From Methanococcoides sp. (lineage in GTDB: Archaea > Halobacteriota > Methanosarcinia > Methanosarcinales > Methanosarcinaceae), in contig JAIORD010000043.1 of the NCBI GenBank assembly GCA_021108275.1, positions 17,999 through 81,998 of the forward strand: a stretch of DNA of 64,000 bases. The letters run 5' to 3'. The notes under the pieces were generated by a model. The model had not been told where the DNA came from. It worked only from the letters and a program-made list of their open reading frames with translations, and did not search any database. How positions within the stretch are numbered: the stretch's first letter is position 1; each line of letters begins with the position of its first letter. A program made the translations under genes and the position numbers. Shown here one piece after another: positions 44,092 to 53,339 of this stretch.

Positions 44092-45588
44092 ATGAATTAT
44101 AGCTTACGAGGAGGTATCAATATACCCACTTTAAAAGAAATAGATGTCCCGGACAAGAAGTGGCAAAATCCCACTTATCTGATCTTGGGAAGTGGCAGTA
44201 TCGGTTTTGCTGTCGCAAAGGAGCTCCGTGAGCTCGATAAAGACCTTATAATCGTTGATAAGGATTCGCAAAAAGTTGAAACGCTACGCGAAGATGCTTA
44301 TGAGGCTATTGCAGGGGATATTTCTGACCCTGAGGTCTACAAACAATTGAACCTCAAAGAGCTTACAGGCGTTCTTGTTCTTAGTTCTGACAATGAGGCC
44401 AACAAAAAGGCACTTGAGATAATACCCACTTTGGGCATAAATGATGCTTATTGTGTGGCAAGGGCATCTGATGCCATCAATCTGCAGGAGATGGAAGCTC
44501 TCGGTGCAGACCTTGTGTTGATGCCATCCCGATTGGTTGCAAAATCGCTTGCAAGATCGCTTGGACGTGCAGAGGTGGTTCACCGTGGGAACAAGCTGTC
44601 CCAATGGTTCAAGGATATGTCCGGCAATGCACTTGCTATCGTAGTTCACGACAATCCAGATCCGGATGCTATTTCCAGTGCACTTGCACTGCAAAAAATC
44701 GCGGATTCATTTGATGTTAAGTCCTCTATATTGTATCATGGTGAGATCGGACATCAGGAGAACAAGGCATTCGTGAACTTACTGGGTATCGACCTTAACA
44801 GAATGGAAGAGCATAGCCTTTCTGATTTTTCTGATATCGCAATGGTGGATTGTGCGGTTCCGGGTGCTAATAATATGTTATCCCCTGGAATGCATCTTGG
44901 TATTGTTCTGGACCATCATCCATTGGGTGATGCTGAGATAGATGCTGATTTTGTGGATATTCGTCCTAATGTGGGAGCATCTGCAACTATCCTTACCAAA
45001 TACCTGCAGGAATTGAACATCGAGATCGAACAGGTTCTTGCAACTGCTTTGCTTTACGGCATAAGGACAGATACATTGGATTTCAAGAGGAATACCGATT
45101 CTGCAGATCTTTCTGCAGCTGCTTACCTTTACCCATTGGCGGACCATGAGATACTTGACCAGCTCGAACGCCCTTCAATGTCGATTGAGACGCTTGATAT
45201 TCTGGGTGAGGCTATTCTTAACAGGCAGGTCATTGGTAGCTATCTGTTGTCGAACGTTGGTATCATAAGGGACCGCGATGCCCTTCCACAGGCAGCGGAT
45301 TATTTGTTAAGCCTTGAAGGTATATCTACGTCTATTGTTTTCGGCGTTTCCGAGGACCGTATCTTCATCTCAGGTAGAAGCAATGATATCAGGGTAAATC
45401 TCGGTGAAGTCCTTAGACGGGCGTTCGGAGAAGAGATCGCTGGTGGTCACTCCAATGCAGCAGGGGCACAGATCCCGCTTGGGGTTTTCAGTGATATAAA
45501 AGATAGGCAGACACTTCTCAGACTTGTCAATGAGGCGGTTGTTAAGAAATTCCTTAATGCGGTCGGTGTTGATGAGAACACGGAATGA
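44092..45588 (+). CDS. TrkA_N (RCK)-DHH-DHHA1 phosphoesterase
   Basis: A 498-residue fusion. Residues about 28-150 form an NAD-binding RCK/TrkA_N domain (YLILGSGSIGFAVAKEL, IIVDKD). DHH and DHHA1 follow: VVHDNPDPDAISSA, IVLDHHPLGD and GGHSNAAGAQIPLG near the C-terminus. Bacterial DHH-DHHA1 enzymes degrade c-di-AMP or nanoRNA; with an RCK domain a link between dinucleotide turnover and potassium/NAD sensing is plausible but unproven. It diverges from nnr and is followed by a YkgJ gene 24 bp later. Confidence 0.86.
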   Translation: MNYSLRGGINIPTLKEIDVPDKKWQNPTYLILGSGSIGFAVAKELRELDKDLIIVDKDSQKVETLREDAYEAIAGDISDPEVYKQLNLKELTGVLVLSSDNEANKKALEIIPTLGINDAYCVARASDAINLQEMEALGADLVLMPSRLVAKSLARSLGRAEVVHRGNKLSQWFKDMSGNALAIVVHDNPDPDAISSALALQKIADSFDVKSSILYHGEIGHQENKAFVNLLGIDLNRMEEHSLSDFSDIAMVDCAVPGANNMLSPGMHLGIVLDHHPLGDAEIDADFVDIRPNVGASATILTKYLQELNIEIEQVLATALLYGIRTDTLDFKRNTDSADLSAAAYLYPLADHEILDQLERPSMSIETLDILGEAILNRQVIGSYLLSNVGIIRDRDALPQAADYLLSLEGISTSIVFGVSEDRIFISGRSNDIRVNLGEVLRRAFGEEIAGGHSNAAGAQIPLGVFSDIKDRQTLLRLVNEAVVKKFLNAVGVDENTE

Positions 45589-45612
45589 GCTTGAATCATT
45601 TGTAGGCTGATC

Positions 45613-46323
45613 ATGTTCTCGGATTATAGGCAGCGTCTTGTCAATGAACTCAAAGAAGAGCTTGAAGCTGCCGAAAATATTTCTTGTGATGATCTGGCAT
45701 CACAGATACGTAGTATCGGTTTTACCTGTTCCATGTGTGGTAAATGCTGTAGGCGTTCCTGTGGGGACAACCGTGTTTTTTTGACATCTTCTGACATTCG
45801 TTCATTGCAGGACTGCTCCCTTGACGATGCGGTCTTCCCAATGTTGCCTGATATACCTGATGTTTCTTTTGCAGCTGCTGTGAATGAGTATTCGCATGAG
45901 TTAGAAGTGGACTCTCAGGGCAGGTATCATACGTTTGGATGGATGCTGAAAAGGAAGGCGAATGGCAATTGTTCTTTTATTGGTGAGGATGGTAGCAACA
46001 GGTGTGTTATCTATGGTAGCAGGCCGATGCTTTGTGGGACCTATCCTTTCTATATCGAGTGTGGCAAGTTGCTGACCTCTGAATGTGAAGGTCTGGGAAA
46101 GCCTATTTCCGATGAGGATGCTGTTTTGCTCGCAAAGGGCTTGCTGGACAGGTATGTTACTGAGCTGAAAGATACTGTTCTCCTTTATGAGAAATTCGAG
46201 GTAAATGATGGATCTTCTCCTAATATCCCTTCCTCTAAGAGCTCTTCAGATGTCGATGAAGCTATTTTTGTTGTACACGATCATAATGGCAGTTCGGAGT
46301 TTGCAATTAAATTGAATCAGTAA
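45613..46323 (+). CDS. YkgJ-family cysteine cluster protein
   Basis: A 236-residue protein of the zinc/iron-chelate-binding YkgJ family. Cluster residues: [13 protein letters not shown] near 39-51, then NGNCSFI and [15 protein letters not shown] and SEC. C-terminal 60 residues are low-complexity Ser/Asp-rich then a short hydrophobic strand. Likely an iron-sulfur or zinc protein; no reaction known for the family. Follows the RCK-DHH gene, possibly one unit. Confidence 0.82.
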   Translation: MFSDYRQRLVNELKEELEAAENISCDDLASQIRSIGFTCSMCGKCCRRSCGDNRVFLTSSDIRSLQDCSLDDAVFPMLPDIPDVSFAAAVNEYSHELEVDSQGRYHTFGWMLKRKANGNCSFIGEDGSNRCVIYGSRPMLCGTYPFYIECGKLLTSECEGLGKPISDEDAVLLAKGLLDRYVTELKDTVLLYEKFEVNDGSSPNIPSSKSSSDVDEAIFVVHDHNGSSEFAIKLNQ

Positions 46324-46376
46324 TCCTTCTCATCGATTGTTTTATTTATAAGGTCCTCATAAATGCAGTGATTACC

Positions 46377-47644
46377 ATGTCCAATACTAATGATCATCCA
46401 ATGACGATCTCTGAGAAGATCTTTTCAAAAGCTTCAGGAAAAACGGTTAAAGCCGGGGATTTCGTACTTGCGAACATCGACCGTGCAATGACTCACGATA
46501 TCACTGGTCCCCTTGCAGTAGATGGTTTTTATGACATCATGCGTGACAAGGAAGAGAAAAAGGTATGGGACCCAAGCAAGATCGTGATAGTCTTTGACCA
46601 TCAGGTTCCTGCTGATTCTCTCAATGCTTCTGCAAACCATATCATGCTCAGGAAGTTTGCAAAGGAACAGGGAATTTTGAACTATGACGTCTATGAGGGC
46701 GTATGCCATCAGGTCATGCCTGAAATGGGTCATGTAAGACCTGGTGACCTTATTGTGGGGTCTGATTCCCATACTTGCGCATACGGGTCTCTTGGTGCAT
46801 TCTCTACCGGTGTCGGTTCTACTGATATGGCAGCAGTGTTCGCATCAGGTAAGCTCTGGTTCAGGGTCCCTGAGACCATCAGGTTCGAAGCCAATGGAAA
46901 GCTTCCAAAACACGTCTATTCAAAGGACCTTATACTGCACATGATAGGTGATGTCGGTGCAGAAGGTGCAAGATATATGGCTGCTGAGTATGCGGGTTCC
47001 GCCATTGAAGGCCTTACGATGTCCGAGCGTATGACCATTTCCAATATGGCAATTGAAATGGGCGGTAAAGCAGGTATCATTGAAGCTGACAAGACCACAG
47101 AGGCATATCTTAAGGAGCGTATTCCTGACTATGAGTTCGATCCATACTGGCAGTCCGATGAGGATGCAGAATATGCTGAGTTCCATGTGAGCCACAGGTG
47201 GCATGTCCTCACAACGTGGACAATGTAAAACCGGTCTCTGAAGTAGAAGGTACAAAGGTCGATCAGGTATTCGTAGGTTCATGTACCAACGGTCGCTTTG
47301 AGGACATCAAGATCGTGGCTGAGATGATGGGTGACGAGCCTGTTGCAAAGGATGTACGTCTTTTGATCATCCCTGCATCAAGGACCGAGTACATGAAAGT
47401 GCTGCGTGCAGGATACGTGGAGCAGTTCATGGAAGCCGGTGCAATTGTGGAAGCACCATGCTGTGGGCCATGTATGGGCGGTTCCTTTGGTCTGCTTGGT
47501 GACGGTGAAGTGGGACTTGCAACCTCCAACCGTAACTTCAGGGGAAGGGAAGGCAGCCCTGAATCATTCGTATATCTTAGCTCACCTGCAACAGCTGCAG
47601 CGTCTGCACTGACCGGTGAAATAACCGATCCAAGAAAGATCTGA
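46377..47644 (+). pseudogene. Homoaconitase/isopropylmalate dehydratase large subunit, frameshifted
   Basis: Large subunit of the aconitase-family enzyme used for leucine or for coenzyme B 2-oxoacid chain synthesis. The N-terminal 270 residues ([40 protein letters not shown]) are in one frame; the rest ([39 protein letters not shown] with cluster cysteines) is in another. The break is near 47187-47189: ...AEFH then GAG CCA CAG GTG GCA in the new frame. About five to six residues expected in the family are missing, fitting a deletion near 16 nt. Without repair the first frame ends at 47228 and lacks two of the cluster cysteines. A GTG at 46368 is an alternative start. Confidence 0.85.
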
Positions 47645-47713
47645 GATATCTCTCAGTTCTTTTTTAGAAGTTGACCAAAAAAGATATATTAGAATATTGA
47701 TAATTGGGGGTTC

Positions 47714-47771
47714 GACGTTGGTATAAACCAACAACAATTCCGTCATATTGTGTTCGGATTACACACCAACG
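47714..47771. other. Structured intergenic sequence with alternative hairpins
   Basis: Between the convergent homoaconitase-family and CBS genes. GACGTTGGT (47714-47722) pairs perfectly with ACCAACGTC (47763-47771), while the inner GTTGGT can instead pair with ACCAAC at 47727-47732 over an ATAA loop. The two stems exclude each other. It could be a two-way terminator or a small RNA; neither strand has a gene directly downstream. Confidence 0.45.
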
Positions 47772-47818
47772 TCAATACACCTTATTTTATTTCTTCATTA
47801 TTTAGCGAGCTGTTTCTT

Positions 47819-48223
47819 TTATTTCCGGAACAGCTCTTTTATAATGTCACTGGAGCTGATGATGCCTATTGGTCTGTAGGATGCTCCTACGGTCTCTTCT
47901 GACATGACTATCAGGCGGTGTACCTTTTTATCGACCATGATGTCAGCAACATCGTGAACGTTTGCAGTTGGGCTAACCGTTTCAACCGAATCTGACATAA
48001 GGTCTTCTACAGATGATATTTCCCAGTTATTATCCTTCATACGTCCTAAGATATCAATATCAGATATGATCCCAAAGGTTTCACCGCTATCTTCTATAGC
48101 TACAACTGTGGATACGTTCTGGTCAGCCATCACCTTTGCTATCTCCACCGCATTCGACTCAAAAGGTACCGTCACTACTCCCCTTGTCATTACATCTTTA
48201 ACCTGCATACTTTCTGCTATCAA
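47819..48223 (-). CDS. CBS-domain pair protein
   Basis: About 134 residues forming two CBS motifs (QVKDVMTRGVVTVPFESNA; VEDLMSDSVETVSPTANV), a module that binds adenosine nucleotides and usually regulates a partner. Start: TTG at 48223 follows the strong site GGGAGGAAG; an upstream in-frame TTG at 48280 and an ATG at 48208 are less likely. A TATA-like TTTATTTATAGC at about 48310 would be its promoter. Partner unknown. Confidence 0.82.
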   Translation of the reverse strand: MIAESMQVKDVMTRGVVTVPFESNAVEIAKVMADQNVSTVVAIEDSGETFGIISDIDILGRMKDNNWEISSVEDLMSDSVETVSPTANVHDVADIMVDKKVHRLIVMSEETVGASYRPIGIISSSDIIKELFRK

Positions 48224-48365
48224 GATATCTTCCTCCCTTGTGTCTAAAAACGTTCTGTCTGCCAATACGGATGGCTTCAAAAATACTACAATATTTATTT
48301 TGAGAGTTTAGCTATAAATAAACATCGGATAGTTGCATGATGACTTCAAAATCCCAATTGTCTTT

Positions 48366-48619
48366 CTCTTAAGATATTGTCTGTAAGTTTCTTGTAATGG
48401 TATGATCAAGGTTGGTGTAAATTCATCCAGTGATTTCCTTGATATTTGTGTTAAAGATACAGGGGGTCAGTATCGTCACCGATAAGATCTGAAAACATTT
48501 CGACCCGTCCGTGTAGATCAAGTTGACATCTTTAACTGATGCCAAAGGTATCTGACTAGGACTTGCTTATTAAGAAATTCGCTGAACTTCACGGTGGTTT
48601 CGTTCAGGTAGAAAGTTAG
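48366..48619 (+). pseudogene. Decayed remnant of a sensor histidine kinase ATPase domain
   Basis: No open frame spans this region, but broken pieces of a HATPase_c domain lie in order: NGMIKVGVNSSSDFLDICVKDTG (strand and G1 box, from 48396), GVSIVTDKI (G1 loop, shifted), LGLA after a stop (48555-48566) and KKFAELHGGFVQVES with a final TAG at 48619 (G2/last strand). At least two frameshifts and two stops separate them. The rest of the kinase is gone. The surrounding 48224-48700 region holds no intact gene; a CTCCTT/AAGGAG hairpin near 48641-48665 may end the ABC operon. Confidence 0.7.
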
Positions 48620-48700
48620 TTGAGGGGTAACATTTTAGTTATTCTCCTTCTGTTTGAAAAAGGAGGATTCTATCTGTTGATGGGTAATAAATATGCCTGA

Positions 48701-49465
48701 TTAGAGCGATCTCAAAGGAATTATATGTGTTTTTCCTTCTTCTTCTTTAACCAATATCTCAACTCCATAAGCATCTTGGATGTTCTCTTTAGTCAGTACG
48801 GAATCCGGTTTTCCGGCGGCAATTATTTTTCCTTCATCCATCAAGACCAATCTGTCAGAATACCTTGCGCTTATGTTCAGATCATGGATCGCCATTATAA
48901 CTGAAACATTACGCGTTTGTACAATTTCCTGTAAGAGTTCCATCAAACTCAACTGATGTTTGATATCCAGACTGCTGGTTGGTTCATCAAGCAGAATAAT
49001 GTTTGTTTCCTGTGCAATAGCTCTTGCGATTATCACTCTTTGTTGCTGACCTCCGCTAAGTTCATTATAATCCTTCAATGCAAAATCAGATATGCCTAGT
49101 AGCTCCATGGACTTAAGGGCTTTGTCAATATCATTATCGCTAAATCTCCATGGGGAATGGGGTCTTCTTCCCATTAGTACCGTGTCAAGAACAGTTGTTG
49201 GAAATTTATTCTCGGGGGTTTGTGGAACGTAACTTATCTGCTTTGCAATCTCATTCCTCCTCATTTTTTTAGCATCCTTTTGACCAATTTTAATGGTTCC
49301 TTCTGGTTCAAGAATCCGGTTTATGCATTTTATAAATGTAGACTTCCCCGCACCATTTGGTCCGATTACACTAACAAGTTCCCCTGGCTTTAATTCAAAA
49401 TCTACATTTTCAAGTATGGGTTTGCTTGAATATTTGAATGTTAATCCATTTATTGCCAATATCAT
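48701..49465 (-). CDS. Iron-complex ABC transporter, ATP-binding protein
   Basis: ATPase of a FecCDE/BtuCD-type importer, 254 residues: Walker A GPNGAGKST near residue 36, Q-loop YVPQTPENKFPTT, signature ELSGGQQQR near 139, Walker B IILLDEPTSSLD and the switch His in MAIHDLN. Third gene of the importer operon, 29 bp after the permease. Substrate could be ferric chelate, haem or cobamide; the surface protein and regulator in the operon favour iron. Confidence 0.93.
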   Translation of the reverse strand: MILAINGLTFKYSSKPILENVDFELKPGELVSVIGPNGAGKSTFIKCINRILEPEGTIKIGQKDAKKMRRNEIAKQISYVPQTPENKFPTTVLDTVLMGRRPHSPWRFSDNDIDKALKSMELLGISDFALKDYNELSGGQQQRVIIARAIAQETNIILLDEPTSSLDIKHQLSLMELLQEIVQTRNVSVIMAIHDLNISARYSDRLVLMDEGKIIAAGKPDSVLTKENIQDAYGVEILVKEEEGKTHIIPLRSL

Positions 49466-49494
49466 TTTTCACACTGCCTGAATAAAGAATATTG

Positions 49495-50568
49495 TTACCA
49501 GTAAGCTTTCTGTCTTTTTAATATTAGGTAAAGGAATAATGGCACGCCCATATATGCTGTCATAATCCCAATTGGCAGTATTATAGGTTCTAGAATTGTA
49601 ATTGCGAATATGTCAGCAAAACAGAGTAACAAACCTCCAAGAAGTGCAGATGCGGGAAGCACAAATCTGTGATCTCCTCCTATTATCATCCGTGTCATGT
49701 GTGGGGCAACTAGCCCTATGAAGCCGATAGTCCCTGTAAAACATACGATACTGGCAGTAAGGAGGGATGCAAGTACCATTAGGATAAGGCGTGTTCTTTC
49801 TACATCTATCCCCATACTTTTTGCAGTATCATCGCCTGTTACCATGAGGTTCAAGTCATTTGATTTCCATAGCAGGATTGGAAAAGTTATTGCAATTACT
49901 ATGGCAATTGCTAATATCTTGTCCCATGTTGCATATGAAAGACTGCCTATCAACCAGAATGTGACTTCCTTTGAAGCTTCATCATCTGCAAAATATTGCA
50001 ATAAGGCCGTACTAGCTGAAAATAGGTACATTAAAGCAATTCCAGCAAGAAGCATGGATTCAGTTGTTGTCCCACGCTTGCTTGAAAGAAGAAGTATTAC
50101 AATTGAACAGATCAATGCACCAATGAAAGCGTTTCCAATAACGAGATATTCCCCTCCTGCAATTCCTGCACCAAGTACAATTGCAATTGCAGCGCCAAAT
50201 CCTGCACCGGATGAAATTCCTAATGTATATGGGGATGCTAGAGGATTCCGAAGTATGCCCTGCATAACTGCTCCTGACATTCCTAATCCAATTCCTGCAA
50301 GTATTCCAAGGCAGATCCTTGGCAGCCTTATGTGCAAGACAACTCTTGTAGCAACATCTGATACTTCGAAAGTATTTGGAAATATCCCATTAAATATTGC
50401 CAGATAAACTTCTTTTATCGAAAGACCAATGACCCCAATAGTAGATGATATGCCTATTATTAGTAAAATAGCCGCAAAGAGAACCGATATGAACAATATC
50501 TTTCTTCCAATTAAACGATCATAGTCGTTCTTAATGCTACAGTTGTCTGCTGATGATCCTTTTTTCAT
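49495..50568 (-). CDS. Iron-complex ABC transporter, permease (FecCD family)
   Basis: A 357-residue polytopic membrane protein with about ten hydrophobic segments starting near residue 27. Family signatures include PRICLGILAGIGLGMSGAVMQGI, NPLASPYTLGISSGAGFGAA and GTIGFIGLVAPHMTRM. Subunit of a BtuC/FecD-type importer. A strong hairpin lies just upstream, between it and the binding-protein gene, probably lowering its expression. Confidence 0.93.
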   Translation of the reverse strand: MKKGSSADNCSIKNDYDRLIGRKILFISVLFAAILLIIGISSTIGVIGLSIKEVYLAIFNGIFPNTFEVSDVATRVVLHIRLPRICLGILAGIGLGMSGAVMQGILRNPLASPYTLGISSGAGFGAAIAIVLGAGIAGGEYLVIGNAFIGALICSIVILLLSSKRGTTTESMLLAGIALMYLFSASTALLQYFADDEASKEVTFWLIGSLSYATWDKILAIAIVIAITFPILLWKSNDLNLMVTGDDTAKSMGIDVERTRLILMVLASLLTASIVCFTGTIGFIGLVAPHMTRMIIGGDHRFVLPASALLGGLLLCFADIFAITILEPIILPIGIMTAYMGVPLFLYLILKRQKAYW

Positions 50569-50614
50569 TTCAATTCTCGGACTTTATGTTCTTAGTTACG
50601 AGCTTAATAAAAAA

Positions 50615-50641
50615 GTGTGTTGCTTTTGGTCTGCAACACAC
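50615..50641 (-). terminator. Intra-operon hairpin between binding-protein and permease genes
   Basis: Perfect 9-bp stem GTGTGTTGC / GCAACACAC with a 9-base loop. On the transcribed strand it is followed by a run of six T. It looks like a terminator or partial attenuator that lets the binding protein be made in excess of the membrane subunits. Confidence 0.7.
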
Positions 50642-50654
50642 ATATTTTCAATAT

Positions 50655-51881
50655 TCAATCCCATCTTTCGAATACGTTGAAGTCATTAAGCATTTGTGTA
50701 TAAAGACCATCTGTTCTATAGAATTCTTTATAGATGCTGTTTCCTTCTGATTCGATGGCAAGGCCCCCAAAATGATCTGGGTACAGATGTTTGGCCATGC
50801 GATATGAATCAGCGATCGCAATTGCCGGGTCCATTCCATTAGAAGATCCTCTTATGTAGTAGATACTTGAGTTTTGGACTGCAACAATTCCTGAAAGTGC
50901 CGGATCACTCTCTACAGTTTCATTTGTCAGGGACTGGCCGATGCTATAGTATCTGATGAAAATAGTATCAGGGTCCCATAGTACGATCTGCTCTTTTGTA
51001 ACGGTTGCAGAACCCCACGAAGCTGGAAGACCTTCTGCAAGATTATTCCCACCTGCAACGTCAAGTGGATAATATGTTGGGGCACATTTTATGATGTCAT
51101 TGTTTCCTCCGGTTGCGATATAGGTATCTTTAACATCTTCTGCAGGAATTGTTTCTGAAATGCTGGAAATTGCTTCTATCTTGTTCTGCGAATAGTCTTT
51201 CAAATGTTGGCCACGTTCTTCTTTTCCAAGTATTTGTCCTGTGAGTTGCCATACATTGTATGCACCAACTTCATCATTGAACTCGATTCCAAAAGTGGCA
51301 CTAAGTGCAACGACTGGTATTCCGGTCTGAGCTTGAAGATTGGCAGCGTTGCTTGATGCTGAATAAAATACTACGTCAGGCTGAACTCCTATGATCGCTT
51401 CTGCATTAGGGCTGCTTCCACTTCCAATGGCAGGATGTGTTCTTATCTGTGGATATGCTTTTGTTACGATAAGTCCTTCATCATCGATTATGTTCTGATA
51501 GACGCCAACGATTTTGTCAGCACCATCAAGTGAAGCTACTATTCTTACAGATGGAGTTGATGCGAGTGCAACTCTTTCAACAGGTCTGTAAAGTGTAACA
51601 GTCCTATCATTGTAGTGGTCTGTTACTGTAAGTGGTGTACCCTGCCAGAATGTGCATATGTATGCTGCATCTCCCACGTCATCAAGGCTATTGCTTTCAT
51701 TGCCGAGCATGTAATTACAAATTACATATGAAAGTTCTTCTTCTGTTATCAGATCATCAACGTTCGTATCGCAAGGAAGCACATTTTCGTATGCTGTTGC
51801 TGAATATGAAAGTCCTGTGAAAACTGCTGCTGTTATAAGAAGTGCTAGTAAAGCACTTTTCATTAGTTTAGTTGTAAACAA
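50655..51881 (-). CDS. Iron-complex ABC transporter, substrate-binding protein with dockerin-like N-terminus
   Basis: A 408-residue exported protein. Signal sequence at residues about 5-30; then a short dockerin/EF-hand-like segment (CDTNVDDLITEEEL ... DVGDAAYI); then a BtuF/FhuD-type binding domain from about 85 (VERVALASTPSVRIVASL, GSGSSPNAEAIIGVQPDVVF, LWDPDTIFIRY). Start TTG at 51881 has GAGGTGA at the right distance, overlapping the upstream stop; ATG at 51863 is the alternative. It has no lipobox or sortase tail, so how it stays at the surface is unclear. Confidence 0.88.
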   Translation of the reverse strand: MFTTKLMKSALLALLITAAVFTGLSYSATAYENVLPCDTNVDDLITEEELSYVICNYMLGNESNSLDDVGDAAYICTFWQGTPLTVTDHYNDRTVTLYRPVERVALASTPSVRIVASLDGADKIVGVYQNIIDDEGLIVTKAYPQIRTHPAIGSGSSPNAEAIIGVQPDVVFYSASSNAANLQAQTGIPVVALSATFGIEFNDEVGAYNVWQLTGQILGKEERGQHLKDYSQNKIEAISSISETIPAEDVKDTYIATGGNNDIIKCAPTYYPLDVAGGNNLAEGLPASWGSATVTKEQIVLWDPDTIFIRYYSIGQSLTNETVESDPALSGIVAVQNSSIYYIRGSSNGMDPAIAIADSYRMAKHLYPDHFGGLAIESEGNSIYKEFYRTDGLYTQMLNDFNVFERWD

Positions 51882-51886
51882 TTATC

Positions 51887-53101
51887 TCACCTCGACTTCT
51901 CTATTTTACTGATCAGGACAGACCCAATAGCAATCATGGCACATCCTAAAAGAGCGCCGAACCCTGGAGTATTCGCAGGAAACTCTTCCCGGGTTTCAGG
52001 ATTCTCTTTGGGAGTTTCTGCACTCTCTTTCACTGAATTATCTTCAAGATCGTGTTTTGTTTCTGATCGCTGTGTATCAACTGTTTTCTCAATGGATGAG
52101 ATTGCAAAACTTGAGAATCCCGGTGTCTCTGCTGAGAAATAAACCTGTGTTTCATCTTCTCGGACGATCGTTGTTGGAAGTTCATTCCATGTGGTTGTGT
52201 ATCTCAATAATTTGATCGTTGATGGATCGATGTTATTATCATTTAACCACTTATTTTCTACACAAAAGGTGATAGTTGGATCTGAGATCGTTTTCTCTGA
52301 TGCCCAGTTGTTTCCGATCAAGATATTTATGTTCTTGTAAACGATTCCTTTTGGTGAAGATTTTGCTAAGGATGAAACATCCTGCAGCACTTCAATAGTT
52401 GCACTGACAGTTCCTCCATTTTCCAATGGCATGAATGAAATTCCATTAATTGGATTTCCGTCATCATCAAATACATATTCTGACTTCGTTTCGCTGTTGA
52501 TATATTTTTGTTCAACAAACTTTTCAGCAATATTGTCGTATTTTTCTCCACTACCCAAGCTTGCACTGTTACCGGATGAGCTTGAACTGCTCGACTTTCT
52601 TGATTTGCTGTTTGTATCGGTCCGAGGTTCTTTGGTAAGGGTCTTATCTCCACTAATTTCGTTCCATCTTTCAGCACCTTCATTCAGGTCTGTAGTCTGG
52701 ACAAGCATATCTACCCAATTTCCGGAAAAGGTGTAAGTGCCACTTTCAGAGGATGCTATCACTTTGTACGTGATGCTGCTGGAATTGACCACAGAAAATG
52801 CTATCTTTCTGTTGTTCCGGTCAAGCTCAAATTCACAGGATGATGTAATGCCGTTTTCATCATTTGGAAAAGTAAAGCCTTCGGGAATCGTCTCAACGAT
52901 ACCTATCACAAAAGGTTCCTGTGCATTGATCTCTAACACTACCGAGAGGTCATTATTTGAAGGGTAATTGTCGGGAAGTGTTCGTGTTACGCTATTTACT
53001 TCTGTATACTCCGCAGTCGCTGGTGCGATAAATACGGTTACGCAAAAAAGTAACAGCAAGAGCATAAGCAAACTAGTATGGGTTACATTTCTATCTTTCA
53101 T
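51887..53101 (-). CDS. PGF-CTERM surface protein with PGF-pre-PGF domain
   Basis: A 404-residue envelope protein. Signal peptide (first 30 residues, ending APATAEY), a beta-rich domain (about 33-150: RTLPDNYPSNNDLSVVLEI, VETIPEGFTFP), a Ser/Lys-rich linker (SRKSSSSSSSGNS), a PGF-pre-PGF domain (about 215-340, ending SAETPGFSSFAISS), then an acidic spacer and a C-terminal TPGFGALLGCAMI ... KSR tail that archaeosortase A would process. First gene of the iron-transporter operon, so a surface receptor or chelate-binding role is likely but not shown. Confidence 0.82.
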   Translation of the reverse strand: MKDRNVTHTSLLMLLLLLFCVTVFIAPATAEYTEVNSVTRTLPDNYPSNNDLSVVLEINAQEPFVIGIVETIPEGFTFPNDENGITSSCEFELDRNNRKIAFSVVNSSSITYKVIASSESGTYTFSGNWVDMLVQTTDLNEGAERWNEISGDKTLTKEPRTDTNSKSRKSSSSSSSGNSASLGSGEKYDNIAEKFVEQKYINSETKSEYVFDDDGNPINGISFMPLENGGTVSATIEVLQDVSSLAKSSPKGIVYKNINILIGNNWASEKTISDPTITFCVENKWLNDNNIDPSTIKLLRYTTTWNELPTTIVREDETQVYFSAETPGFSSFAISSIEKTVDTQRSETKHDLEDNSVKESAETPKENPETREEFPANTPGFGALLGCAMIAIGSVLISKIEKSR

Positions 53102-53243
53102 ATTTACACCTAATTATGTGTGATCTCATGCTTGCTACGAATTATAGTGGTTCGAATTTGGTAGCAAAAACTTGGAGACTCTGCCAAGCATAAATGTTCA
53201 TATATGAACTATTATTTAAACCATCTGTTTTAGATAACGTATG

Positions 53244-53259
53244 TTAGCAAAAAAGCTAA
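53244..53259 (-). promoter_or_regulatory. Candidate operator of the iron-transport operon
   Basis: Palindrome TTAGC-AAAAAA-GCTAA lies directly after an AT-rich TATA box (TTATATATTATA on the minus strand, about 53262-53273), where the polymerase would start. The leader to the first ATG would be about 140 nt. A repressor such as the neighbouring MarR protein or a DtxR protein could act here. A shorter match TTAGCTAA occurs at 53954-53961 near hisE. Confidence 0.5.
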
Positions 53260-53339
53260 TATAATATATAAGGCACAACCATGCGATAATATTTTGATCG
53301 TGTGAAATAAAATCTGATCCGGTATTCAGCAATCGATTC

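Noticed and set aside
47698..47780. tRNA-like sequence around GGGGGTTCGACG
   Set aside because: A T-loop-like GTTCGA is present but there is no acceptor or anticodon stem at the required distances.
53140..53200. tRNA-like GGTTCGAATTT
   Set aside because: No cloverleaf can be drawn; it lies in the long leader of the surface-protein gene.
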